DNA of 41,896 nt from Actinomycetota bacterium. GTDB taxonomy: Bacteria; Actinomycetota; Thermoleophilia; BMS3ABIN01. Below, in pieces: positions 34,337-41,896 of the stretch (position 1 is its first letter; each line of letters begins with the position of its first letter). The stretch spans positions 1-41,896 of the forward strand of contig JAMDDD010000003.1 in NCBI GenBank assembly GCA_023489275.1, given 5' to 3'. The notes under the pieces are model-generated. The model did no database searches. It had not been told where the DNA came from and saw only the letters and a list, made by a program, of their open reading frames with translations. The translations under genes and the position numbers were made by a program.

Positions 34337-37144
34337 GTGAACAACATGTCAGGCTCACATATCACCATCCGCGGCGCCCGCGAGCACAACCTTAAAAATG
34401 TCTCGCTAACGCTGCCGCGCGATAAGATGGTCGTCATTACCGGCCTCTCGGGCTCCGGCAAGAGCTCGCTGGCGTTTGACACCATTTACGCCGAGGGGCA
34501 GCGCCGCTATGTGGAATCGCTTTCGGCCTACGCGCGACAGTTCCTGGGGCAGATGCAGAAGCCGGACGTTGACAGTATTGAAGGTCTGTCGCCGGCCATC
34601 TCCATCGACCAGCGCGCCATCAGCAAAAACCCGCGCTCGACAGTAGGGACGGTGACTGAGATTTACGATTACCTGCGGCTGCTGTTTGCCCGCATCGGCC
34701 ATCCCCATTGCCCCAGTTGCGGCAAGCTGATCGCGGCCCAGTCGCAGCAGCAGATCGTCGACCAGATACTAAAGTTGCCGGCCGGCGCCCGGTTCATGGT
34801 GGTGGCGCCGCTGATCCGGGGCCGCAAGGGGGAATACAAGGAACTGCTGGAAGGAATCCGCCGGGACGGATTTACCCGCGCCAGGATTGACGGCGAGATT
34901 CATCTTCTTGACGAAGAGGTCAAACTTGATAAAAACAGCCGCCACGATATCGCTATTGTTGTTGACCGCCTGGTAAACGGGGAAGATATCCGGCACCGGC
35001 TGGCCGACTCGGTGGAAACGGCCGCCGCCCTCTCCGGCGGGCTGATTGACATCGAGACCGCCGCCGGCGAGACCACCACCTACAGCGAGCAATTCGCCTG
35101 TCCGGATTGCGGCGTCAGCCTGGCTGAGCTTGCCCCGCGCATCTTCTCGTTCAACAGCCCTTACGGCGCCTGCGAGCATTGCACCGGCCTTGGTTTTCAG
35201 GAAGAGATCGAACTCGATCTGCTCATTCCGGACCAGAGCAAATCTCTGCGACAGGCCAACATCCTTCCCTGGAGCATTGGTTTCCGCCATGTGATCCGGA
35301 GGCTGGCGCGCCGCTATGGGATCAGCATGAGCAAGCCTTTTGCAGATCTCTCTGATGAAGATCAGCAGTTGATTCTTTACGGTCCGGACGAGACCCGGCG
35401 CGGCCGCCGGCGGCACCGCTACCAGTACAGCGAGGAGGGCATTATCCCCAATCTGGAGCGGCGTCACCGGGAGACTGACTCAAATCTGGTCCGGGAGCGC
35501 ATCTCCCAGCTGATGTCGGTGAAGCCGTGTCCGGTTTGTCACGGGGCCCGGCTGAAAGCGGAGAGTCTGGCGGTAACGGTGGGCGGCGTCAACATCTACG
35601 AGCTCACCCGGATGCCGGTAAAATCTTCGCTGAGTTTTTTGAGCAGCCTTGAGCTGAGTGAGACGGAACAGCTGATCGGCAGACGCATCATCAAGGAGAC
35701 CCTGGAGCGTCTGGCGTTTCTCGACGGCGTCGGCGTGGGGTACCTGACGCTGGACCGGATGGCCGGCACCCTTTCCGGCGGCGAAGGCCAGCGCATCCGG
35801 CTGGCCACGCAGATCGGCTCCAGCCTGATGGGCGTACTTTACATTCTTGACGAACCCAGCATCGGTCTGCACCAGCGCGACAACAAAAAGCTGATCGACA
35901 CCCTCCACCGGCTGCGGGATCTGGGCAACACGGTAATTGTCGTTGAACATGACGAAGAGACGATGCGCGAGGCCGATTATATCGTCGACATGGGACCAGG
36001 CGCTGGCGAGCGCGGGGGAGAGGTGGTAGCCGAGGGCACGCTGGCCGAGCTCCTGCGATCAAAGCGAAGCCTGACCGCTGCCTATCTCAATGGCGAGCGG
36101 GGAATCCCGGTGCCGGCGCGGCGCCGCGCTGCCGAAAACGGGCACGTCACGGTGCTGGGCGCCCGGGAGCATAACCTGAAATCGATCGATGTCGATATTC
36201 CCCTCGGACGTTTCGTCTGCGTCACCGGCGTCTCCGGTTCCGGCAAGTCCACCCTGATCAATGACGTTCTTTACCGCTCGCTGGCGGGACAGCTTTACCA
36301 CGCCAAGACAGAGCCGGGAGCGCATGACCGGATCGAGGGAACCGGGCAGCTGGACAAGATCATCAACATTGACCAGTCACCCATCGGCCGCACTCCCCGG
36401 TCCAACCCGGCCACCTATACAGGTGTTTTTGATCATATCCGCCAGCTTTACGCGATGACGCCGGAAGCGAAAGTGCGCGGATTTAAGCCGGGGCGCTTCA
36501 GCTTCAACGTCCGCGGCGGCCGTTGCGAGGCATGCCGGGGAGAGGGGACGATCAAGATCGAGATGCACTTCCTGCCGGACATATACGTGCCCTGCGAAGT
36601 TTGCAAGGGGCGCCGGTACAACCGGGAAACCCTGGAGGTGCGGTTCAAAGGGAAGAATATCGCGGAGGTGCTGGATATGAGCGCCGCCCAGGCCCTGGAG
36701 TTCTTTGAAGCTATTCCCAAGATTGCCCGCCGCCTGAAGACGATGGAAGATGTCGGGTTGGGCTACATCCGGCTGGGGCAGCCAGCGACGCAGCTTTCCG
36801 GTGGGGAAGCGCAGCGGGTAAAACTGTCGGCAGAGCTCAGCAAGGTGGCCACCGGCCGGACGCTTTACATCCTTGACGAGCCGACCACCGGGCTGCACTT
36901 CGCCGACATCGAGAAGCTGCTCGAGGTTTTGCAGCGGCTGGTAGACGCTGGCAATACCGTAGTTGTCATCGAGCATAACCTGGATGTGGTTAAGTCGGCT
37001 GATTACATCATCGACCTGGGGCCGGAAGGCGGCGATGACGGGGGAGAGCTGGTGGCCGCCGGGCCGCCGGAAAGCATCGTTCGCAACCAAAAGTCTTATA
37101 CCGGCCGGGCCCTCAAGCCTCTGCTGGCAAAAAAACGCCGTTGA
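34337..37144 (+). CDS. uvrA: Excinuclease ABC subunit UvrA
   Basis: UvrA is the ATP-dependent damage sensor of nucleotide excision repair that loads UvrB. The 935-residue protein has two ABC ATPase halves. The first has Walker [15 protein letters not shown] (about 36), a zinc module CPSCGK, and signature [12 protein letters not shown]. The second has [14 protein letters not shown], the C-terminal zinc finger with two CxxC pairs (CEACRGEG and CEVCKGRR), and [15 protein letters not shown] followed by [13 protein letters not shown]. The GTG at 34337 is used; an ATG three codons later (34346) is equally likely. Neither has a good ribosome-binding site. Confidence 0.97.
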   Translation: MNNMSGSHITIRGAREHNLKNVSLTLPRDKMVVITGLSGSGKSSLAFDTIYAEGQRRYVESLSAYARQFLGQMQKPDVDSIEGLSPAISIDQRAISKNPRSTVGTVTEIYDYLRLLFARIGHPHCPSCGKLIAAQSQQQIVDQILKLPAGARFMVVAPLIRGRKGEYKELLEGIRRDGFTRARIDGEIHLLDEEVKLDKNSRHDIAIVVDRLVNGEDIRHRLADSVETAAALSGGLIDIETAAGETTTYSEQFACPDCGVSLAELAPRIFSFNSPYGACEHCTGLGFQEEIELDLLIPDQSKSLRQANILPWSIGFRHVIRRLARRYGISMSKPFADLSDEDQQLILYGPDETRRGRRRHRYQYSEEGIIPNLERRHRETDSNLVRERISQLMSVKPCPVCHGARLKAESLAVTVGGVNIYELTRMPVKSSLSFLSSLELSETEQLIGRRIIKETLERLAFLDGVGVGYLTLDRMAGTLSGGEGQRIRLATQIGSSLMGVLYILDEPSIGLHQRDNKKLIDTLHRLRDLGNTVIVVEHDEETMREADYIVDMGPGAGERGGEVVAEGTLAELLRSKRSLTAAYLNGERGIPVPARRRAAENGHVTVLGAREHNLKSIDVDIPLGRFVCVTGVSGSGKSTLINDVLYRSLAGQLYHAKTEPGAHDRIEGTGQLDKIINIDQSPIGRTPRSNPATYTGVFDHIRQLYAMTPEAKVRGFKPGRFSFNVRGGRCEACRGEGTIKIEMHFLPDIYVPCEVCKGRRYNRETLEVRFKGKNIAEVLDMSAAQALEFFEAIPKIARRLKTMEDVGLGYIRLGQPATQLSGGEAQRVKLSAELSKVATGRTLYILDEPTTGLHFADIEKLLEVLQRLVDAGNTVVVIEHNLDVVKSADYIIDLGPEGGDDGGELVAAGPPESIVRNQKSYTGRALKPLLAKKRR

Positions 37145-37226
37145 AACGGTTGCAGGGAAGGCATTAAGGCTGCCGAAATAATCAGTTTAAGAAATCAACT
37201 TTCCCCGTTGTCTACGAAAGGCGTAA

Positions 37227-38063
37227 ATGCCTCGTGCTGCCCGGCCCCTTTTTCCTCTGGCTGTTTTTATCATTATCCTGCTGGTTGTCTTTGTTCCCGG
37301 GGATGCCGCTCCGGAGCCGTCCGGAATGGGCATTAGTGTCGCGCCCGGTCACATTCAGGTCAATATTGCGCCTGGAGATCAAACACGCGAATCTGTCACG
37401 CTGACAAACACGTCCGGTTCCCAGGTGATGGTTGACGTCCGGCCGCAATATTCCAGTGACGCCGGCGGCGGTCTGTCGATATCGGCCAGTCCCAGCGAAG
37501 TTACCATGAAACCGGGAGTGGCCGCCGCCGTCACCATCAACATCAGGGTCCCGCCGGATGCCGGCACTGGCGAGCGGCAGGATGGCGTCGTGTTTCAGAT
37601 CCAGCCGCCACGGCAGGGAAACATTTCCCTGGCCGGCCGCGTCGAAGTAGTACTTGACGAAAACATCATCAACTTTGTGGACCGGGTGCGCTGGCAGGTG
37701 CCACACTGGCTTGACGCCGGCGAGCCGGCCCGCTTTTCCGTCAGCGGCCGGAACAGCGGCTACTTCCCGGAACGACTGGTGGCGACGGAGGAGGTCGACG
37801 GCATCTTTGGCGCCCATCTCATCAATGAGCAAAGTGGCCAGCTGGCAATTGGCCAGAGCGCCAGCATGCAGGCCACCTGGCATAATCCTCCCTTTATCGG
37901 CATCAAACGGGTCATCCTGAAGATAGGCGCCGGCGCCGGCGCCCCCGCGGAAACGGATACCTGGCTGATCATTTTTCCGTGGCGACTCAGTCTGGCTTTG
38001 GCGGGATTGGCCGCCGCCACGGTCGCCGGGTTCTGGGCTGGCGGCTTGCGCCTGAGGCGGTAA
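37227..38063 (+). CDS. Membrane-anchored extracellular protein, DUF916/WxL-interacting-like
   Basis: This 278-residue protein is predicted to sit mostly outside the membrane. It has an N-terminal signal (about 8-28), a first beta-rich domain with SVAPGHIQVNIAPGDQTRES and SPSEVTMKPG, and a second with VVLDENIINFVDRVRWQVP. A C-terminal transmembrane helix (about 248-270) follows, then a basic RLRR tail. The architecture, with two Ig-like domains and a C-terminal membrane anchor, resembles DUF916-type WxL-interacting proteins. The resemblance is by pattern only. AAAGGCG precedes the ATG. The large surface protein downstream on the same strand is the likely partner. Confidence 0.6.
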   Translation: MPRAARPLFPLAVFIIILLVVFVPGDAAPEPSGMGISVAPGHIQVNIAPGDQTRESVTLTNTSGSQVMVDVRPQYSSDAGGGLSISASPSEVTMKPGVAAAVTINIRVPPDAGTGERQDGVVFQIQPPRQGNISLAGRVEVVLDENIINFVDRVRWQVPHWLDAGEPARFSVSGRNSGYFPERLVATEEVDGIFGAHLINEQSGQLAIGQSASMQATWHNPPFIGIKRVILKIGAGAGAPAETDTWLIIFPWRLSLALAGLAAATVAGFWAGGLRLRR

Positions 38064-38258
38064 TCCTGACGGTCTGGAACCGGGCCGGATGACTGCGTGC
38101 TTCCGGTATGAAAATCATCCCGGCATCGCCAAAGGATGATGTGGCGCCCCCCTAATGTTTTTCCTCCAGAATGGCGAAAGTGCAGTTGAAAGCGGCCCTT
38201 TTGGTTATGGCCGGCATCGCCGCATGGCCCTTTTTAAACACAGTCAGGAGGCTAACGC

Positions 38259-41200
38259 TTGGGCTTGTTCATCATCTCCTCCAGGAAGAGTCGTCAACTT
38301 GTCGTGACCGCAGCCGCAGTGCTGCTGGCCGCTGCCGTCCTGGTGAGCCTGACGGGATTCATGGCCGGTCGCGGCGGCGCTGTGATGGCTACCTCGAATG
38401 GCACCTATACGGAGAGCAGCGGCGATACCGTCGAGATCTGTGCCGACGCAGCCTGTACGAATCACACGACCACCTTTGCCGCCGGCAGCACGGTTTACCT
38501 GCGTGTTACCACAAAACGAGTAATTAACAATTCTTCCCGGGGCAACATCCAGCTGCAGAATTATCTTGGCAACCTGGTGGCCCAGGGGACATGGACCCAG
38601 ACCTCGATGGCCTCACCTTACACTTACACCGGTTCCATCCTGATCCCGGCATCTGGCGCCAGTTACCTGAAGCTTTACGGACTCGTCCGTCACTGGCGGA
38701 ACCGATTCCAATTTGAGATGGAACTGAACATCACCAGCCTGCCGAATCAGTATCTGCGCTATTTCAGCGACCCGGCGCATACCGATCAGTCCGACACCTT
38801 CAAACCGGGAGCTGTCATTTACGTCGCCGCTTATGGATCAGGGGCTGCTTACTCCGCCGCAAATACCGGCAAGCAAAACAGGATCTATAATTTTGCCAAT
38901 ACTTCTGCGTACGCAGCACCGGCGCCTGCCGTCACCCAGAGCGGCAACTGGTATTATTTTCCCGTGACTCTGCCCGCCAGCGGCCTGACGGACGGGGACT
39001 GGTATAACTTCCGGTCGAGGCTGGTGGACACCGGCGGGTCGACGATTGAAAGCATGTCGGACATGATCCTGATTGACGGCACTCCGCCCACAGCCGTGAT
39101 TGCTTCTCCCGCCGCGGGAGCCAGTACCAGCGGCGTCACCCAGATTGCCGGCACCGCCACCGACGCTACCAGTTTTTACAGCTACACGCTGGCCTATGGG
39201 GCCGGAACGGCGCCCACCACCTGGAGCCAGATCGGCTCCGTCGCATACGCGCCGGTCAGCTCCGGCCCTCTCGGGAGTTGGGATACAACACAGGTGGCCG
39301 ATGGTGTCTATACCATCAGACTGACCGTAACCGACAGGGCCGGCAATGTCAGTACTTCGACCGTGCAGGTCAATGTGGATAACAGCCCGCCGGTTATTAC
39401 GGGCGTGACCGCGTCGGGAATCAGCGGCGCCGGAGCCACCATCGCCTGGACCACAGACAAGCCGGCGACTTCGCAAGTCGATTACGGGATCAGCTCCGGC
39501 AACTATACGAGCTCCACTACCATTGACACAAATCTGGTGACAAACCATAGCCAGGCGCTTAGCGGGCTGGCTCCGGGAACGATATATTACTATCAGGTTC
39601 ATTCAACCAGTCAGAACGGGAAGGAAGCAATATCCCCCGAGTACAGTTTCAAGACCGCATATCTGACAGTGATACAACCATTTTCGGGGATCGGTGTTGA
39701 CACGGAGTTCGGCACGGGCGAGCCGGACTGGAACTGGGGCGCTGACCAGTACCTCCGCGTTGGAGATCTGGCGGCCGACCCGAATATCGTTACCATGCGC
39801 AGCGTGCTCCGCTTCGATCTGTCCGGCATTCCCGCAGACGCCAACATTCTCAGCGCCACCCTTTCCCTGTATCAGATGGCCGAAGGAGATGCCAGCACGC
39901 AAATCCTGGTTGCCTATGCCCTCAGCCGCAATTGGGTTCCCGGTACCCTGACCGGTTCGCAGCCGGCCAACGGCGCCACCTGGAACACCTGGGATGGTGC
40001 GAGTCCATGGGGCGCGCCCGGAGGCGACTATGCCACCTTTGCCGGCTGGACTGCTGCTGGCAACACAACCAGCGCTTGGGTCAACTGGGGTCTCAGCACC
40101 GCCCTGGTCAAATCATGGGTGAGCAACCCCGGCGGCAATTACGGCCTGCTGATCAAAAACCTGTTTGAGAACTCAAGCGGCAATGAGCTGAAGAAGTATT
40201 ATTCATCCGAGTATACGGGTAACCCTTCTCTCCGGCCAAAGCTGTCGGTGGAGTGGCTGCCGGCAAACGGCAAAGATGTGACGCCGCCCAGGATCGGCGA
40301 AGTCCAGGCGAAGAACATTCACCAGACTTCGGCTGATATTTCCTGGTCCACCGATGAAAACGCCAGTTCGCAGGTCTGCTACGGCACCACCACCAGTTAC
40401 GGCGCCTGCACGGCGGTTGATCCCGCCAGTGTCAATCAACATCTGGTTTCCCTGACGGGGCTGTCCGGAGATACCGATTATCATTACCAGGTAATTTCTG
40501 TTGATCAGGCCGGGAATACGGCAAAATCGGGCGATTATGTATTTCATACCGCAAAACTGATAACAATTACCGCTAGCGCCGATACCTGGATCTCCAGCGC
40601 CGCCGCCAATCAGAACCTTAACTGGGGTGTGGCGAATGACATTGACGTGGGCGAGAACGGGGCCGGCGAGGCCCGGCGCGGCATTCTTAAATTCGACCTG
40701 TCATCGATCCCGATTGGATCAACAATCAACAGCGCTACCTTCTCGCTGTATGAGTCCGGTCAGATGGATGCTTCCACTCCACAATTGGGCGTTTATTCTG
40801 CGTTCGCAGGCAAGCTCTGGGCCGAGGGAACCGGCGACGGGACCGCCACGGGAGACGGTGCCACCTGGGTCAGTTTTGACGGCAACCCGGCTGACACCTG
40901 GACCAGCCCTGGCGGCGACGGCGACTTCAACGCGACGCCGAGCGCGACCGCGAATGCGCTTGACGTAAGTTCCTCTCCCGGGTGGGTAAATTGGGATGTC
41001 ACTGCTCTGACACAGTCGTGGGTTAACGGCACGGTATCGAATAACGGTGTGTTTGTCAAAAAAACGAGCGGCAGCGGCGCCGTTGATTACAAGGTTTTTG
41101 ATTCGGCGGATTTCTCCGATGCGACCCTGCGGCCGAAACTGGTAATTGAATATGTGCCGGCGCCGGTGGCGATGTCGCTCACGGTCAATGGCAGCTACAA

Positions 41201-41606
41201 CCATGACGGCAGCTCCGGGGGCGGATCGTCGGTGGATTTCGGCACCGTTGATCCGCTTAAACCTTATTTTGTCGGCGGCAGCGCCACCCCGCCCCTGTCT
41301 CCCTACGCAACCGAGTTCAGCCTGAGGAGCAACGCACCCTGGACCCTCAGTGTTACCGCCGGGTCTGACATGCAGTTGCAATCAAACCCCGCGATCTCGA
41401 TCCCGGTGGGTAACCTTTCCTGGAGAAAGAGCGGCTCTACCGATCCCTGGCGGCCGTTTCAGCTTACGCCAGACTCGATTGCCAGCGGCGGCGGCAGTGC
41501 CAACCCGATTACCTTCGATTATGACTACCAGCTCGACATACCGACGCTGACGCCTACAGGCAATTACAGCACCAGTATCATTTACACCGCATATGCAGCG
41601 GGGTAG
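38259..41606 (+). CDS. Large secreted surface protein with duplicated fibronectin/DNRLRE modules
   Basis: This 1115-residue exported protein has a signal or anchor at about 13-35, beta-rich regions, and an Ig-like domain (about 265-375). Two copies of the same module follow: a fibronectin-III/purple-phosphatase-like domain (378-466 and 674-765) plus a DNRLRE domain (467-668 and 766-967). Each DNRLRE copy has a RFDLSGIP or KFDLSSIP motif, an ATxSLYxxxxxDAS element and a LRPKLxxEW/Y end. The final 148 residues form a separate beta domain with W1028-T-L-S-V and a closing TGNYSTSIIYTA, resembling a WxL cell-wall-binding domain. The start is TTG, with AGGAGG at seven-base spacing. Such proteins act in adhesion or surface assembly; the ligand is unknown. 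Confidence 0.75.
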   Translation: MGLFIISSRKSRQLVVTAAAVLLAAAVLVSLTGFMAGRGGAVMATSNGTYTESSGDTVEICADAACTNHTTTFAAGSTVYLRVTTKRVINNSSRGNIQLQNYLGNLVAQGTWTQTSMASPYTYTGSILIPASGASYLKLYGLVRHWRNRFQFEMELNITSLPNQYLRYFSDPAHTDQSDTFKPGAVIYVAAYGSGAAYSAANTGKQNRIYNFANTSAYAAPAPAVTQSGNWYYFPVTLPASGLTDGDWYNFRSRLVDTGGSTIESMSDMILIDGTPPTAVIASPAAGASTSGVTQIAGTATDATSFYSYTLAYGAGTAPTTWSQIGSVAYAPVSSGPLGSWDTTQVADGVYTIRLTVTDRAGNVSTSTVQVNVDNSPPVITGVTASGISGAGATIAWTTDKPATSQVDYGISSGNYTSSTTIDTNLVTNHSQALSGLAPGTIYYYQVHSTSQNGKEAISPEYSFKTAYLTVIQPFSGIGVDTEFGTGEPDWNWGADQYLRVGDLAADPNIVTMRSVLRFDLSGIPADANILSATLSLYQMAEGDASTQILVAYALSRNWVPGTLTGSQPANGATWNTWDGASPWGAPGGDYATFAGWTAAGNTTSAWVNWGLSTALVKSWVSNPGGNYGLLIKNLFENSSGNELKKYYSSEYTGNPSLRPKLSVEWLPANGKDVTPPRIGEVQAKNIHQTSADISWSTDENASSQVCYGTTTSYGACTAVDPASVNQHLVSLTGLSGDTDYHYQVISVDQAGNTAKSGDYVFHTAKLITITASADTWISSAAANQNLNWGVANDIDVGENGAGEARRGILKFDLSSIPIGSTINSATFSLYESGQMDASTPQLGVYSAFAGKLWAEGTGDGTATGDGATWVSFDGNPADTWTSPGGDGDFNATPSATANALDVSSSPGWVNWDVTALTQSWVNGTVSNNGVFVKKTSGSGAVDYKVFDSADFSDATLRPKLVIEYVPAPVAMSLTVNGSYNHDGSSGGGSSVDFGTVDPLKPYFVGGSATPPLSPYATEFSLRSNAPWTLSVTAGSDMQLQSNPAISIPVGNLSWRKSGSTDPWRPFQLTPDSIASGGGSANPITFDYDYQLDIPTLTPTGNYSTSIIYTAYAAG

Positions 41607-41687
41607 TGTCAGGCCGCCCCCAGCGCGGCTAATGATCAAATTTCAGTCCGGGCTCTCTGCCGAGGCGCCGCGCATTTTTGTTTAACC

Positions 41688-41896
41688 CTAAGAAACGATA
41701 TATGTTATCAAGCCGTCTTTTTGATCAACCAATTTTAACACGTGGTTTGATCCGTAGGCTTTCCCATCTACAGAAACGGCCAGAAAGCCACTGACTTCGA
41801 CGCTTACCCGGATGCCAGTCGCTGGTGTTGGTGTTGCCAATAGCGCGGAGCTGCCGGCGCCCAGGAACAAAAAGGAGGCAAGCAGCGCGGCCGGGA
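41688..41896 (-). CDS. C-terminal part of a small secreted protein, 5' end beyond window
   Basis: A minus-strand frame is open from the window edge to the TAA/TGA-type stop at 41688. The visible 69 residues begin inside a hydrophobic signal peptide (PAALLASFLFLGAGSSALLA) and continue into a short beta-rich mature part with VEVSGFLAVSVDGKAYG and LVDQKDGLITYIVS. The true start lies to the right of the window. It converges on the large surface gene, 81 bases away, and could belong to the same surface locus. The family is not recognised. Confidence 0.55.
   Translation of the reverse strand, partial: PAALLASFLFLGAGSSALLATPTPATGIRVSVEVSGFLAVSVDGKAYGSNHVLKLVDQKDGLITYIVS

Noticed and set aside
38064-38258. 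Possible cyclic di-GMP riboswitch before the surface protein gene
   Set aside because: A 7-bp hairpin (ATCATCC/GGATGAT) is present, but the conserved GEMM core elements were not found.
38171-38527. Frame beginning with a hydrophobic leader before the large surface gene
   Set aside because: It overlaps the better-supported TTG start with AGGAGG in another frame and degenerates into Arg/Ser-rich sequence. The hydrophobic start is probably chance.

Overview
The window reads as a chromosomal segment of a high-GC, probably deep-branching and anaerobic actinobacterium. The housekeeping order polA, rpsA, coaE, uvrB, uvrA is an actinobacterial signature. Ribosomal protein S1 has the four-domain form with a long acidic tail, and PolA has lost its proofreading residues. 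A chemoreceptor with a c-type heme motif suggests a redox-active lifestyle. The taxonomic call is an inference from gene order and domain architecture, not from a search.

Layout. (1) 30-5404: gpsA, polA and rpsA, closed by a strong terminator. (2) 5447-14423: a chemosensory cluster in the order cheW, heme-c MCP, hybrid cheA with a receiver, cheB, REC-GAF-GGDEF diguanylate cyclase, cheR with TPRs. No separate cheY is present. The set closely parallels the Wsp system, so its likely output is cyclic di-GMP. (3) 14532-17703: coaE, a lytic transglycosylase and uvrB, tightly packed. (4) 17826-34210: an accessory block separating uvrB from uvrA. It holds a Pif1-like helicase fused to a WYL domain; a six-repeat CRISPR array with its leader; a complete type I-G (formerly I-U) cas operon on the minus strand (cas3, csx17, csb1, csb2, cas4-cas1, cas2); decayed fragments (a SEC-C tail and an IS3-type transposase start); glutamate decarboxylase; and a MntA-HepT toxin-antitoxin pair followed by an ERCC4-type nuclease. 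(5) 34337-37144: uvrA. (6) 37227-41896: a surface locus with a membrane-anchored DUF916-like protein, a 1115-residue DNRLRE/fibronectin protein ending in a WxL-like domain, and the end of a convergent secreted protein that runs off the window.

How it fits together. The heme receptor would set CheA activity. CheA would phosphorylate the cyclase receiver, CheB and its own receiver, while CheR and CheB adapt the receptor. The I-G operon carries adaptation genes (cas4-cas1, cas2), the effector (csx17, csb1, csb2) and the nuclease-helicase (cas3). Its transcription runs into the array leader, and repeat structure and terminal-repeat decay give the same array orientation. The helicase-WYL gene and the MntA-HepT-nuclease group flank the CRISPR locus within the same inter-uvr block, which looks like a defence-rich insertion site.
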